This document shows positions 44,959-58,062 of a stretch of DNA of 64,000 bases, piece by piece; positions within the stretch are counted from its first letter, which is position 1; each line of letters starts with the position of its first letter. The stretch is taken from positions 32,332,485-32,396,484 of the forward strand of contig CM056725.1 of the NCBI GenBank assembly GCA_029844215.1. The letters run 5' to 3'. The position numbers and the translations under genes were made by a program. This stretch comes from Przewalskia tangutica (taxonomy: Eukaryota > Streptophyta > Magnoliopsida > Solanales > Solanaceae). Below the pieces are notes generated by a model, which searched no databases, was not told the origin of the DNA, and saw only the letters and a list, made by a program, of their open reading frames with translations.

Positions 44959-47422
44959 TGTTACACCCCGTATTTACAGGATATGTTTTAAGAACGTAAG
45001 TAAGAACTCACAAGTGTTAAGATTTGAGACTTGTAAAAATATTATCGGAATTTTGGAATTTTTTTCGGAAAACGTAATATTGTGACGAATGGGAGAGCGA
45101 CATGTGTCACCCCCCCCCCCCTTATGTTGTCTTGGACGATTTTAAGCTTGGACACAATGGTCATTTGACCCTTGTTTAGAAGACAAGTCTTGCTAGTAGT
45201 CAAGCTTGAGTTCCTTGACTAAGTCAAAGGTCCCACTAGTCTTGATATTTTATAAGAGATCATCCCAACCACCCAATTGTTTGCATCTTGACCCAACATT
45301 GCACTATATAATACTAGTAGTAGTAGACAAGCTTAAACACTTAGAAAATTTTTACAAAAAATTGGATGAACCACTATGAAGCTCTCGGCTTCATGACCTT
45401 TGAGAAGAAAAAAATTGTGTTTCTTGTCCAATAAGCTCCACACTTTAAACCAAGGTTCCTAAGTGTATAGTGAGTGTATCTCAATAGAAAAATCTCGGAA
45501 AAAGATAGTTTTCGGATTAGTCGCAAAGTGAAAACCTAGTGGCTTTCTAGGTTTTGGATTGGAGGTTTGAAGGAAAGTTGTTGGTGTGGTTCTAAGGGTC
45601 TCAAGGAGCGGATTGAGGTGTCTTGATGAGGCTCTAGGTTGCTAAGGAGCAACTTCGGTTTTGAAGATTGGATTACAATTCGTTGAGGTATAATCTTGTT
45701 CTTTGAAAGTGTTACAAGATTATTTATATTGTTGTTGTTAGCTTTACATGTTGCTAGCATGAAGTTGTTAAGTTGAAGTTTATAAGTATTATGGATTACT
45801 TGTAGCTTAAGTTCGAAATGAAAGTAAGTCATGTTAAGTTGGAATACAATTTGATCGTTATTAGAATCGTCGCATGTAATTGACTTGAAGATTATAGTAG
45901 TTATAATTGGTTGCGACTAGATATCATGTTATGCTACCAATTTAGATGGAAATGGAAATTGGATAAGAATTGGTATTGTTGAACTCAAAGTGGCCGAATT
46001 TGTACTTATAGTTTGTAATAGTTTGTTTTCATTTGTATCGAACTACCTTATAGATTGTGGTGAGCCAATTGGGGATGTTTGGTTATTGTATTCGGCCTTG
46101 AAAAAGGTGGCAAAGTAAGTAGAAACAAAGGAGGTGCTGTCCGATTTTCCGTAGAATTTAGTGACTTAGCACTTAGAATATTCTACGTTTGAAATAAGAG
46201 GTTAATGGACGTATGTGACCATTATAGGTTGAAGTACTAAGTATAGCGTATCCTACTTGAAGAATGGAATAGCTCAAGGTTGAAGTACTTTGGAGCATTT
46301 TGCTACTTGTCGACAATCATCGCGAGGTATGTGAACCTCTTCCTTCCTTTGGCATGATTCTATGTATGGAATATACCTGTTGTATCATTTCATGTTTCCT
46401 GTTACTCTTGGAAGTTAAGAGGTAGTTGTGTGATCTACTCTATGTAGAACTTTTCCTATCTTTGAGCATGACTAGTTGCACGTATGTAGTACGGTAGACG
46501 TACAACACCTTGATATCCTTTACTAGTTTGTGAATAGCCAAGTCGGGTGAGTTGGGAGATTTACTCACTTCTTTGAAAGTATAAGGGATGTCTTAAGTTT
46601 TATTAAAGTTAAGGGACTTGAGGAGTTTTAAAGTATGTGATACTTGTTCCGTTTTAAACGTATAAGTCCCTTGGATAGGAAATTGTTTTTGGCTAAGGTA
46701 TAAAGTGAATATAACGGCTTTATGGGAAGTTAGTTATATTTGCTTTATGGAAAGATAAATGACTTGATTTTAGTGAAAAGGCAACTTGTTTTTAAGGCAT
46801 CAATTGCCTAAGGTTTTATAATAAAATGAGTCACTTGCTTCCTAAAGGTTATGTCACGACCCGACCCCGGGCATCGCGGTGCCCTACACAGGCACCCTTT
46901 GATAAACATCGAGAGAATAGCGGAACATACACAACTGAAAAAGTACTTAAACATAAAATGACAACAGGCTAGCCGATAAGGCCACCTCCTATAAACTATA
47001 TCAATAAAACAGTACATTTTTCTTCTTCAACCCAATCCACAATGTGACTACAGACCTCTAAGAATACAACTCGGCGGACGGGGCCGCCCATACCCTGAAT
47101 GTACAATAACCGACAATACGGTATAAGCCTCGGAAAAAGGAGCTTCTCAACGGTGTGATGATCCTAAGAGCGAGGATCAAGAACTCGTACTTACTGCGGC
47201 ATGAACGCAGCCGAGAAGTCGGTCAACATGTACCAAATATGTGGCGAAATCTTGTAATGAAATCATAAGTCTAAAATAAAACTGGAGACATGTATGATAA
47301 CTCAATTAACAGTACACTGTGCCTTACTAACAATGAGAGTAAATAGGGGTATACTTACAATATAAAGTAGGAAAGCTCACAATCAAAACAGGACCACCCG
47401 CCCGCAGTGTCATTAAGCAATC

Positions 47423-47612
47423 CTATTCCCGGGACTATTTCACCCGCATAGATCCAGTGGACCCGCATGAGGTATTCCTCGCATGGGACTATTCCACCCG
47501 CATAAGCCCTTACGGACTCGCATGAGGTATTCCTCGCATAGGCTGGACCCGCCCGCATGGGACTATTTCACCCGCATAAGCCCTACGGACTCGCATGAGG
47601 TATTCCTCGCAT
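47423..47612 (-). repeat. Tandem repeat GCGAGGAATACCTCATGC in M4 3' LTR
   Basis: Three to four units of about 55 bases with GCGAGGAATACCTCATGCG, AGTCCGTAAGGGCTTATGC and GGGTGAAATAGTCCCATGC (minus-strand sense). Also in the 5' LTR (about 54405-54580), and expanded on the plus strand in S2 (57815-58062). Confidence 0.9.
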
Positions 47613-48718
47613 CGTGGGTAGCAAATCCACGGAAATATGCAATGCCACAAACCCGGGGAATGACCCCGCAACGAATAATATGTTACTAGCACAAATCTGG
47701 CTATCACACATAACATAAGCACTACCGGCCTATCATACAATACATAAGTAAGTTAAGAAATCCCCTAACTTCTTATTATTCTTGTTATACATATATACAC
47801 TCTCATTTTAGTTTACCTAAGGCACTATCATGTCTTTTATAAAAAATCCGGGAATTTAACCCAAAGTACTACGTACTTCTATTCTTTTTTAAAATGACTC
47901 ATTTCATTATAATCCTTCCAAGACACTAATAACCGTAGTATCAAGTTACAATTTCTTTTCAAGACAAGTCACAATACTCTTAGAAATAAAGTTAGGTTTC
48001 TAAATCAAGTGACTCTTTTTCTTATAAATCTTTAGGCAATTGATGCCTTAAAAAATTGAATTGCCTTCCATTAAATCAAGCCATTTATCTTTCCATAAAG
48101 CCAATATAACCAACTCCCCATAAAGTCGTTATATTCACTTTATACCTTAGTCAAGTACAATTTCCTATCCAAGGGACTTATACGTTTAAAACGAAACAAG
48201 TATCACAATACTTTAAAACTCTTCAAGTCCCTTAACATACTTAAATTACTTAGAGTAAACCACTCTTTAAACTTTCCATAACAACAAGTATCAAAAATAC
48301 TTTCAACATACTTAAAGTCTCTTAACTTTTGAAAACCAAGATATCCTTAATAATTAAACCAGTGAGTTAATTCCCTAACTCAAACAACTTGGGAATTCTT
48401 AAAAATAAGCCAAGGATATCAAATAGACTAGATTGTCAAAATCTTGTACGTCTATCGTACTTATACCTTTACAACTTAATCATGCTCAAGAGAGATAAGA
48501 AAGTTCCACATACCTTGTCGGGTCAAATCACTTGCCAAGTACAAAGTCCCGCCCGTAGTATATCAAACTATAATATTCACAATACGTCTATTAACGCCTT
48601 ACTTCTAATGTAGAATATTATAAGTGTAAAGTCTCCATTTTCTACAGAAAATCGGACAGCACCTCCTTTGTATTTACTCACTTTGCCACCTTTTTCAAGG
48701 CCGAAAATACAATAACCA

Positions 48719-48878
48719 AACAGCCCCAATTGGCTCACAATTATATAGAAAGTAGTCCAATGCAAATGACTAACTAAACAGCCCCAATTGGCTCACAATT
48801 ATATAGAAGGTAGTCCAATGCAAATGACTAACTAAACTGCCCCAATTGGCTCACAATTTTATAGAAGGTAGTCCAAAA
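48719..48878 (-). repeat. 58-bp triple repeat in M4 3' LTR
   Basis: Three near-identical units beginning CAGCCCCAATTGGCTCACAA and ending AATGACTAACTAAA. The same three units are present in the 5' LTR at 55679-55838. Confidence 0.95.
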
Positions 48879-49903
48879 TCGGCCACCTTGAGTTCAACAA
48901 AACCAATTCTTATCCAAATTCCATTTCAATCCATATTGGTAGCATAACATGATATCAAGTCGCATTTGATTATAATAACCATAATCTTTAAGTAAGTAAC
49001 ATGCGACGATTTTTAACAACGATTAAATTAGTAATCCAATTCAGTGGCTTGTATAACATTTGGTTAGCTACAAGAAATCCATAATACTTATAACTTCAAC
49101 CTATCAACTTCATGCTAGCAACAAGTAAAGCTAACAACAACAATATAAATATGTAATCTTGTAACACCATTAAAAGACAAGATTATACCTTAACGATTCT
49201 TAATCCAACTCCAATCCGAAGTCGCTCCTTAGTAGTTTAGAGCCTTTCCAAGATACTTCAATCCGCTTGTTGAGACCCTTAGAACAACACCAACTATTAT
49301 CCTTCAAAACTCCAACACAAAACCTAGAAAGACCATTAGGTTTTCGTTTGCGACTAACAGTAAACAACCTTTTTCCAAGATTTTTCTATTGAGATGTGTT
49401 TACAATACACCTAAGAACCTTGGTTTAAAGTGTGGAATCAAATGGACAAGAAACGAAAATTCTTTCTTCTTTCCCTAGGTGAACCGAGACCCTAATGTGT
49501 TCTTCAAATTTTTGTGTAAAATTTTCTAAGTGTTAAACTCCTCTCTCTACTAGTAGTAATATAAAGCACCTTGGAGGTTATGATAAAAACACATGGGTGG
49601 TTTAGATGAAGTCTACTAAAATATCAAGACCAAAGTGGGACCTTTGACTTTAGTCAATGTTCTCATGCTACAAGTTGCAAGACTTAGCCATAGAAGACTT
49701 ATGGTCAATGACCATATTGGCCATGCCATTTCGTCCAAGGCATTGCTAAGGGGGGGTGGCACGTGTCGCCCTCCCATTCGTCACAACACTAACGTTTCCG
49801 ACAATTCCATAATTAGATAAATTTTTACTCGCCTCAAACCTTAACATTGTTGAGTTCTTACGTACGTTCTTATAAACATATCCTGAAATTCCGGGGTGTA
49901 ACA

Positions 49904-49940
49904 TTCTTCCCCCCTTAGAAACATTCGTCCCCGAATGTTC
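49904..49940 (-). promoter_or_regulatory. M4 polypurine tract and stem-loop
   Basis: On the minus strand TAAGGGGGGAAGAA (49917-49904) directly precedes the 3' LTR, and the inverted repeat GAACATTCG...CGAATGTTTC (49940-49918) sits just upstream. Confidence 0.85.
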
Positions 49941-50289
49941 TTTCGGGAGTCAACCTTAAAGATAGTGAAATAGTCTTCTTTTACCACCCCCACATACCAA
50001 TAACGCCACACGTGTACATAACAATACTCATACCAAAATATCAAATCGAACCCACGTGTCAACATCGGTTATCTGCATAAAGCTTGCGGACTCTAAGCTT
50101 ACAACAATCTTCCCGGATAAGCTTCGCTTATCCATAGCCCGAATCAAGTGCGGACCAAATAATCGAACCGCTTATGTCGAACCATCCGACCGCGATCTCC
50201 ACTTTCTTACACCTGAGGCCTCGCATCGCCACAAAGCGGAAGGGTATTCGTTGTATGCGTAACAAGACAAGAGGCAATTAATCTTCCCG

Positions 50290-51490
50290 GCTATTCCTGA
50301 AATCAAAGACACAGGCCCGCAACCTATCCTCAAGTGCCTGGATAGTACGCTCTGCCTGACCGTCGGTCTGAGGGTGTAATGTAACACTGAGACTCACCTG
50401 TGTTCCTAATCCTTTCTGAAAACCCTCCAGAATTTATCCGCAACCGAGCTCATCTATCTGTAATCATAAGCGTAGGAACCCCGTGCAGTCTCACAATCTC
50501 TCTGCTATACAAGCTAGTATAAACCTCAGCCGAGTAAGTGGTCCCAATCCGAAAGAACACAACTGGTTTCGCCAGTCTAATTACCATGACTCCCAGGGAG
50601 TCGCACTTCCTCCGAGTACGATGCCACCCTGTAACAAGACCCATATTAATTACCTCTCATATCTAGGTTGGAATTTCAATTGCCTGCAATAGCCCACTGG
50701 GCTTCTGGTGCACAACCATGACCTGCTACAAACTCGGACACTAAGCAGTAAACTCCGCTATGTCTCTTTTCCGGTCATCTCACCCATACATACATCTGAG
50801 GTCACGACACGACTTAGTCGGCCCCAAACAATTAGAGCAATACGCACTGCGTGCCTCCCCTAAAACCTACTGACTAGTCCTGCAGTACCGGGTACATGTA
50901 ATCTATCCTCATCTCACAAAGACCCCATCCGTGCTACTCAACAGCTCTTCTCTGCCGGAGTCGTATTCGATATCGCATCATAACGGATCCTCATCTGCCG
51001 CCTCCTTACTTCCTCAACGTTTGTAAGACTCGGCAACCTCTCGGATCGAACTTCATTAACCTTGAAACAAATAATCGAACCCCGGGCTTGGTGGCGAAGA
51101 ATCTTACGGACTACATCCTGTCTATCCGCTGCCTATCCGCGGACTACCGCTGGTCCACCACAAAGAGTATTCAGAATCGCTTTGGCTTTCCCGGATGGTA
51201 TAGGATATCAATATCACAATCCTTGAGTAACTCTAACCACCATCGCTGTCGCAACTTCTACTGCCTCAGTCTGCAGATATACCGGAGGCTTTTGTGGTCT
51301 GCACAAGTATCCACATGAAGTCTGTATATACGTCATGCCCCCAAATCTTCAAGGCACGATTTAAGCTGCGCCACTCTAAATCGTGAGTGGCGCAATTTCC
51401 TTTCTCGCTTCCTAACTCCGGAAAACGTAGGCTATATCACGACCGTTGCGCCAAAGACACAACCTAGCCCAACACCCAACGTTTTATCAT
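50290..51490 (-). pseudogene. pol: M4 RNase H-integrase relic
   Basis: Minus-strand pol segment in changing frames. Reading from high to low coordinates: RNase H end LGCVF...IAYVF (about 51480-51415); a connection segment with WLELLKDCDIDILYHPGKA (about 51240-51180), typical of Ty3/gypsy RNase H; the integrase zinc-binding end QQVMVVHQKPSGLLQAIEIP (about 50730-50660); integrase core TTYSAEVYTSLYSREIVRLH and GVPTLMITDR (50560-50450); then HPQTDGQAERTIQ (about 50385-50335), a hallmark of this integrase. Stops and shifts throughout. Catalytic function is not expected. Confidence 0.85.
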
Positions 51491-53660
51491 AATATTTTAA
51501 CCCTCTAGTCTCACATGAGGGGTTATAACTATAGTCGAATCAACTTATCTTCCCATAACTGGAAACCTTTCTCATTCTTGCGAAATATTCGGGTGCCCTT
51601 AATTTCAAATATGGTTCTTGTTTCCTTTTCTCTGTTGCAACCCAACTTGGTCACTAAACTTAGACTTAATTCCCTTGCTTGCCTCATGGCTAAGACTTAC
51701 TGTCAATCACAATTTAGGGGGGGGAGTTTCCTTGATCTCGTCAAGTAGTAACCCGGTTCTCCTTTCCCAGTTTGTAGAGCCTATAACTAGGTGTTACCAT
51801 ATTTTCTTGAAATGTTCTTACTGCCCATTATCAACTAATGGTCTTTACACTCGTCTGGGGTAATCATGACTCGTGCAACTTACATTTATATCTTTACAAT
51901 ACTTCCTCGACCAATTCGTACGTCGTGCTTAATTACCCCAACACAACACTTTTCCCACGGTTATCTACAATTGTAACCTATGGCATGACGATACCGAAGA
52001 CCTTACCAGTCCTATATCCTTCGTCTAACAACATGGGTACACGCAACCCCATAATATGTAAAACTGTCCTTTTACGTGGGGATGAGAACTTATCTCCCTT
52101 ACTTAAACTTTCCTTGGAGTCACAACCCTAATCACAGGGTCCTCTCGCGGTCCAGTTATTATCTAATCATCACGCACCGCCTTAAAGTCATGTAGATTTT
52201 CAAAACCTACCAGAGTTGCCCACAACTTTCTGCCGGCAACATTCATACTTATTTTTATCCTTGCCTTGCACATTTTCCTGAAATTATCCGGAAGGTCGTG
52301 GCCCTGACCGCTACCCTACACCAACTCCAAGTACCTCCAAGGGCACTTAACATAAATTCCTTCAAATTCATTTATTACATGCTTTCTGCGTCAATATACC
52401 CCAAGTGAACAAGTCACACAGCCTTAAAAAAAACACTGGTGCCAAAGAAGGAAGGATAATTCACTGGTTACTACCACTTCTCTTCCTTTTTACTGGATAA
52501 TCAGTTTACCAGAAAACTGGAATCGAGCCAATCTCTCTCTGCAGTCAACGTTGGCATAACAAGAGGCCAACTAGTTCGAACTCATAATGACCTCAATGCC
52601 TGTCATAACAGCTCTGCTAGGTCTGCTAGGGTCCAATGACTGTATCGTTACCGGCAAATATCTACCCGCTCAGCTACCACCCAACACTCACGGGTGTAGT
52701 CACCTCGAAAGGTTCTCATGGATTCAGGCTTTATTTCTTTACACTTGGTTGCTCTCTTTCACTGGTCGTACTCTTTTCCGTATTCCCAAACTTATTCTGG
52801 CTTACGCACATAAATTTCCATACTAATTATGGCCTCCACTCTTTGGAGTTACAAAATTAACCAATACAAGGCCCATTCCGGCTCTCACACCTGGTCGGTG
52901 GAACACGCCCACGAGCCAAGAAATGATTAACTAAACTTGGGCCTTGCACCTCGTGACACTTTGTCACATAGAGGACTACTACCAACCGATCCCATTTGCT
53001 TTCCGGTTATGGGAGACCATAAGATCCCCGACTCAAGGCGTCGTATTTAACTCCTTTCCTTGGTCTGCCTTAACTCTTTTACTACAGAAGGCCTTATATA
53101 TCTAAGGTCTCGGTGGTTATCACGTTCTCGGGCTCTCGCAATTTGTGCTCAAGCCTAACTTATCAGCCTCCCCCCGAAAACGGGTACAACACTTCTCAAT
53201 ATACTATAATCGGGTTGTCTTGTCCACAACAACATACTTACTCCATACGGATCTCACCCGTACCATTCCCTTAAGCATACCATGTAGCTTAAGTTACGAA
53301 CATAGTCTCCCGTTAAGTTCTTTAATAATAACTTCTTAAGGGTCCATTTCATTCTCACATAACTCATCATCACCTAATTATCTCAAATTAGCACGTAAAA
53401 CCTTGATGAGAGTTCATTAAACTGTTTCATACATTCCCGGTATTTATATAGTCCTTACCAAATCCTGGTAATATAAAATCATCTTAGGCAACACATATGT
53501 GACCCCCCCATACATAAATCTATATAGTTGTATGTCCCAATACCAACTATACTACAATCATTACCAACCTGGATACGCAATCCGCATAATCTTTCTGGTC
53601 ATCGCCTTTCGTGGCTGCAAACAACATAACTTTGTTAGGGAGATGACCACTAACCATACA
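51491..53660 (-). other. M4 interior with no recognisable gene; diverged island
   Basis: I searched for reverse transcriptase, protease and gag signatures on the minus strand and found none. About 52870-53150 (minus) matches the conserved noncoding island (GAGACCTTAGATATATAAGG, GTGTCACGAGGTGCAAGG, CCCAAGTTTAGTTAA). The rest may be very decayed or foreign sequence. Confidence 0.5.
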
Positions 53661-53819
53661 CTCTATCGCACGATCTTAGAGTGAGAATAATGGAAACCAA
53701 TCCTAAATGTCCTGCGACCTCACGATTATAGATGTGGTGCACAACACATCGATAATCAAGACTCTACTAGACACTGATGCGTAGACACTTTCCGAGGACT
53801 AATCGCTCGATACCACTTT
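53661..53819 (-). promoter_or_regulatory. M4 leader: PBS and GTGCAC stem-loop
   Basis: PBS-like TGGTATCGAGC at 53815-53805 next to the 5' LTR. Stem-loop at 53757-53724 with GATGTG / CACATC arms and a GTGCAC loop. Confidence 0.8.
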
Positions 53820-56800
53820 TGTCACGACCGACCCGGTGCGCGGTGCCTACTACAGGCACGCTTTGATAAACATCGAGAGAATAGCGGAACATACACAACT
53901 GAAAAAGTACTTAAACATAAAATGACAACAGGCTAGCCGATAAGGCCACCTCCTATAAACTATATCAATAAAACAGTACATTTTTCTTCTTCAACCCAAT
54001 CCACAATGTGACTACAGACCTCTAAGAATACAACTCTGGCGGGACAGGGCCCCGCCATACCCCTGAATGTACAATAACCGACAATACCAGGTATAAGCCT
54101 CCGGAAAAAAGGAGCTTCTCAACAGCTGACAGTGATCCTAAGAGCGAGGATCAGCAACCTGTACTCTACCTGCGGCATGAACGCAGCCCGAAGAGGTCGA
54201 TCACAACATGTACCAAATATGTGGCTAGAAATGCGTAATGAAATCATAAGTCTAAAATAAAACTGGAGACATGTATGATAACTCAATTAACAGTACACTG
54301 TGCCTTACTAACAATGAGAGTAAATAGGGGTATACTTACAATATAAAGTAGGAAAGCTCACGATCAAAACAGGACCACCCGCCCGCAGTGTCATTAAGCA
54401 ATCTATTCGGGACTATTTCACCCGTAGATCCGGTGGACCCGCATGAGGTATTCCTCGCATGGGACTATTCCACCCGCATAAGCCCTACGGACTCGCGTGG
54501 TATTCCTCGCATAGGTGGACCGCGCGTGGGACTATTTCACCGCGTAAGCCTACGGACTCGCATGAGGTATTCCTCGCATCGTGGGTAGCAAATCCACGGA
54601 AATATGCAATGCCACAAACCCGGGGAATGACCCCACAACGAATAATATGTTACTAGCACAAATCTGGCTATCACACATAACATAAGCACTACCGGCCTAT
54701 CATACAATACATAAGTAAGTTAAGAAATCCCCTAACTTCTTATTATTCTTGTTATACATATATACACTCTCATTTTAGTTTACCTAAGGCACTATCATGT
54801 CTTTTATAAAAATCCGGGAATTTAACCCAAAGTACTACGTCTTATTCTTTTTAAATGACTCATTTCATTATAATCCTTCCAAGACACTAATAACCGTAGT
54901 ATCAAGTTACAATTTCTTTTCAAGACAAGTCACAATACTCTTAGAAATAAAGTTAGGTTTCTAAATCAAGTGACTCTTTTTCTTATAAATCTTTAGGCAA
55001 TTGATGCCTTAAAAATCGAATTGCCTTCCATTAAATCAAGCCATTTATCTTTCCATAAAGCCAATATAACCAACTCCCCATAAAGTCGTTATATTCACTT
55101 TATACCTTAGTCAAGTACAATTTCCTATCCAAGGGACTTATACGTTTAAAACGAAACAAGTATCACAATACTTTAAAACTCTTCAAGTCCCTTAACATAC
55201 TTAAATTACTTAGAGTAAACCACTCTTTAAACTTTCCATAACAACAAGTATCAAAAATACTTTCAACATACTTAAAGTCTCTTAACTTTTGAAAACCAAG
55301 ATATCCTTAATAATTAAACCAGTGAGTTAATTCCCTAACTCAAACAACTTGGGCATTCTTAAAAATAAGCCAAGGATATCAAATAGACTAGATTGTCAAA
55401 ATCTTATACGTCTATCGTACTTATACCTTTACAACTTAATCATGCTCAAGAGAGATAAGAAAGTTCCACATACCTTGTCGGGTCAAACCACTTGCCAAGT
55501 ACAAAGTCCCGCCCGTAGTATATCAACCTATAATATTCACAATACATCTATTAACGCCTTACTTCTAATGTAGAATATTATAAGTGTAAAGTCTCCATTT
55601 TCTACAGAAAATCGGACATCACCTCATTTGTATTTACTCACTTTGCCACCTTTTTCAAGGCCGAAAATACAATAACCAAACAGCCCCAATTGGCTCACAA
55701 TTATATAGAAAGTAGTCCAATGCAAATGACTAACTAAACAGCCCCAATTGGCTCACAATTATATAGAAGGTAGTCCAATGCAAATGACTAACTAAACTGC
55801 CCCAATTGGCTCACAATTTTATAGAAGGTAGTCCAAAATCGGCCACCTTGAGTTCAACAAAACCAATTCTTATCCAAATTCCATTTCAATCCATATTGGT
55901 AGCATAACATGATATCAAGTCGCATTTGATTATAATAACCATAATCTTTAAGTAAGTAACATGCGACGATTTTTAACAACGATTAAATTAGTAATCCAAT
56001 TCCAAGTGGCTTGTATAACATTTCAGATTTAGCTACAAGAAATCCATAATACTTATAACTTCAACCTATCAACTTCATGCTAGCAACAAGTAAATCTAAC
56101 AACAACAATATAAATATGTAATCTTGTAACACCTTTAAAAGACAAGATTATACCTTAACGATTCTTAATCCAACTCCATCCAAGTCGCTCCTTAGTAGTT
56201 TAGAGCCTTTCCAAGATACTTCAATCCGCTTGTTGAGACCCTTAGAACAACACCAACTATTATCCTTCAAAACTCCAACACAAAACCTAGAAAGACCATT
56301 AGGTTTTCGTTTACGACTAACCCGTAAACAACCTTTTTCCAAGATTTTTCTATTGAGATGTGTTTACAATACACCTAAGAACCTTGGTTTAAAGTGTGGA
56401 ATCAAATGGACAAGAAACGAAAATTCTTTCTTCTTTCCCTAGGTGAACCGAGACCCCAATGTGTTCTTCAAATTTTTGTGTAAAATTTTCTAAGTGTTAA
56501 ACTCCCTCTCTCTACTAGTAGTAATATAAAGCACCTTGGAGGGTTATGATAAAAACACATGGGTGGTTTAGATGAAGTCTACTAAAATATCAAGACCAAA
56601 GTGGGACCTTTGACTTTAGTCAATGTTCTCATGCTACAAGTTGCAAGACTTAGCCATAGAAGACTTATGGTCAATGACCATATTGGCCATGCCATTTCGT
56701 CCAAGGCATTGCTAAGGGGGGGTGGCACGTGTCGCCCTCCCATTCGTCACAACACTAACGTTTTCCGACAATTCCATAATTCCGATAAATTTTTACTCGT

Positions 56801-56871
56801 CTCAAACCTTAACATTGTTGAGTTCTTACGTACGTTCTTATAAACATATCCTGAAATTCCGGGGTGTAACA
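53820..56871 (-). repeat. M4 5' LTR
   Basis: Partner of 46852-49903, same length. Nearly all differences are short losses at GC-rich CAG/CTG/CCNGG sites (for example around 53826-53860, 54032-54060 and 54405-54560). Hairpin module at 54095-54186. Confidence 0.93.
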
Positions 56872-57290
56872 GGTTAAGAGGCTAATTGTATTTTTGAAAG
56901 TTATGAGAATTGATTTGAAAGTATATAATACTTGGTTTCAAAAAAGTAGAAGTCTCTTGGTTATAAAAGGAACGTATTGGTCTAAACCATAAAGGGTTAT
57001 AACGGCTTTATGGGAAGTTGGTTATAACGGCTTTTATGGAAGGTTAAGAGAATGGTTTTCTCTAAAGTAATAAAAGAATTAACTTGTGTTAAGGAAGGGC
57101 AAATTGTTTTAAAGGTACCAATTGCTTAAGGTCGTTAATAAAGAAGTCACTTGATTTAGAAGCCGGTAATTGTATTTCTAAAAAGGTATTGTGACTTGTC
57201 TTGAAATGGTGGATAGGACTTGATACTACGGTGGTTAGTATCGGGGAAGTTTTATTTGGAAAGGAGTCTTTTGAAAAGAATGTACGTACG

Positions 57291-57425
57291 TAGTACTTTG
57301 GCTTGTTAAATGAGAATTATTCTATTTGTGCCTTGATTAGTACTTTGGCTTGATTAATTGAGAATTAGTCTAAGTGTGCCTTGATAAGTACTTTGGCTTG
57401 TTAATTGAGAATTAGCCTATGTGTG
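57291..57425 (+). repeat. ~50-bp triple repeat in S2
   Basis: Three copies of AGTACTTTGGCTTG, TTAATTGAGAATTAG and GTGTGCCTTGAT. Confidence 0.9.
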
Positions 57426-57814
57426 CTGGTGATAGCCTTTGAGTGCAAGTATTATGTTTTATTATGTTGCCGCGACTCTCGGTGGGAGGGCCGGCTGTCT
57501 TGTTGTAAGTACTTGGACATACCGACAGTGATGTGGGATTCCACGGGTATGCTTCCGTTAATTGTAGTACTTGGGTTAAATTCCCGGATTTTTATAAAAA
57601 GACATGTTAGTGCCTTAGGTAAACTAAAATGAGAGTGTATATGAACAAGAATAGTAAGAAGTTAGGGGTTTTCTTAACTTGCTTATATATTGTATGATAA
57701 GACGGTAGTCTTTATGATATGTGTGCTAGCGGATTTGTGCTAGTGGTATATTATTCGTTGCGGGGTCATTCCCCGGGTTTGTGGCATTGCATATTTCCGT
57801 GGATTTGCTACCCA

Positions 57815-58062
57815 CGATGCGAGGAATACCTCATGCGAGTCCGTAGGGCTTATGCGGGTGAAATAGTCCCATGCGGGCGGGTCCAGCCTATGCGAGGAAT
57901 ACCTCATGCGAGTCCGTAAGGGCTTATGCGGGTGAAATAGTCCCATGCGAGGAATACCTCATGCGAGTCCGTAAGGGCTTATGCGGGTGAAATAGTCCCA
58001 TGCGAGGAATGCCTCATGCGGGTCCACGCGATCTATGCGGGTGAAATAGTCCCGGGAATAGG
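57815..58062 (+). repeat. 55-bp tandem repeat in S2 (~4.5 copies)
   Basis: Units read ATGCGAGGAATACCTCATGC, GAGTCCGTAAGGGCTTATGC, GGGTGAAATAGTCCC. Same unit as in the M4 LTRs, where the array is shorter and in opposite orientation. Confidence 0.93.

Larger units (their letters stand above)
46852..49903 (-). repeat. M4 3' LTR
   Basis: On the minus strand it starts TGTTACACCCCGGAATTTC at 49903 and ends GTCGTGACA at 46852. It carries a 55-bp-type array (47423-47612), a 58-bp triple repeat (48719-48878), the hairpin module (47125-47210), and a palindrome with GGCACGTGTCGCC near 49758. Confidence 0.93.
46852..56871 (-). mobile_element. M4: complete-ended Ty3/gypsy element, minus strand
   Basis: Two LTRs of equal length (46852-49903 and 53820-56871, 3052 bp each) enclose an interior of 3916 bp. 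GGTTA at 46847-46851 and 56872-56876 is a perfect TSD within S2. The interior has PBS, leader, a diverged copy of the noncoding island and an RNase H-integrase relic, but no recognisable gag or reverse transcriptase. The LTRs are almost identical over AT-rich kilobases, which points to a recent insertion. Confidence 0.93.

Noticed and set aside
45110..45121. C and G homopolymer runs (also 61038-61052, 60547-60558) as possible G-quadruplex elements
   Set aside because: Run lengths differ between otherwise identical copies, and homopolymer length is unreliable in long-read consensus, so no structural claim is made.
51491..53660. Several plus-strand ORFs of 60-97 residues inside M4
   Set aside because: Antisense to the element and without conserved domains; composition typical of decayed interior sequence.
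49904..53819. Pararetrovirus-type integration (caulimovirus-like)
   Set aside because: PPT, PBS, paired LTRs and a 5-bp TSD define an LTR retrotransposon, and the integrase motif HPQTDGQAERTIQ is Ty3/gypsy.
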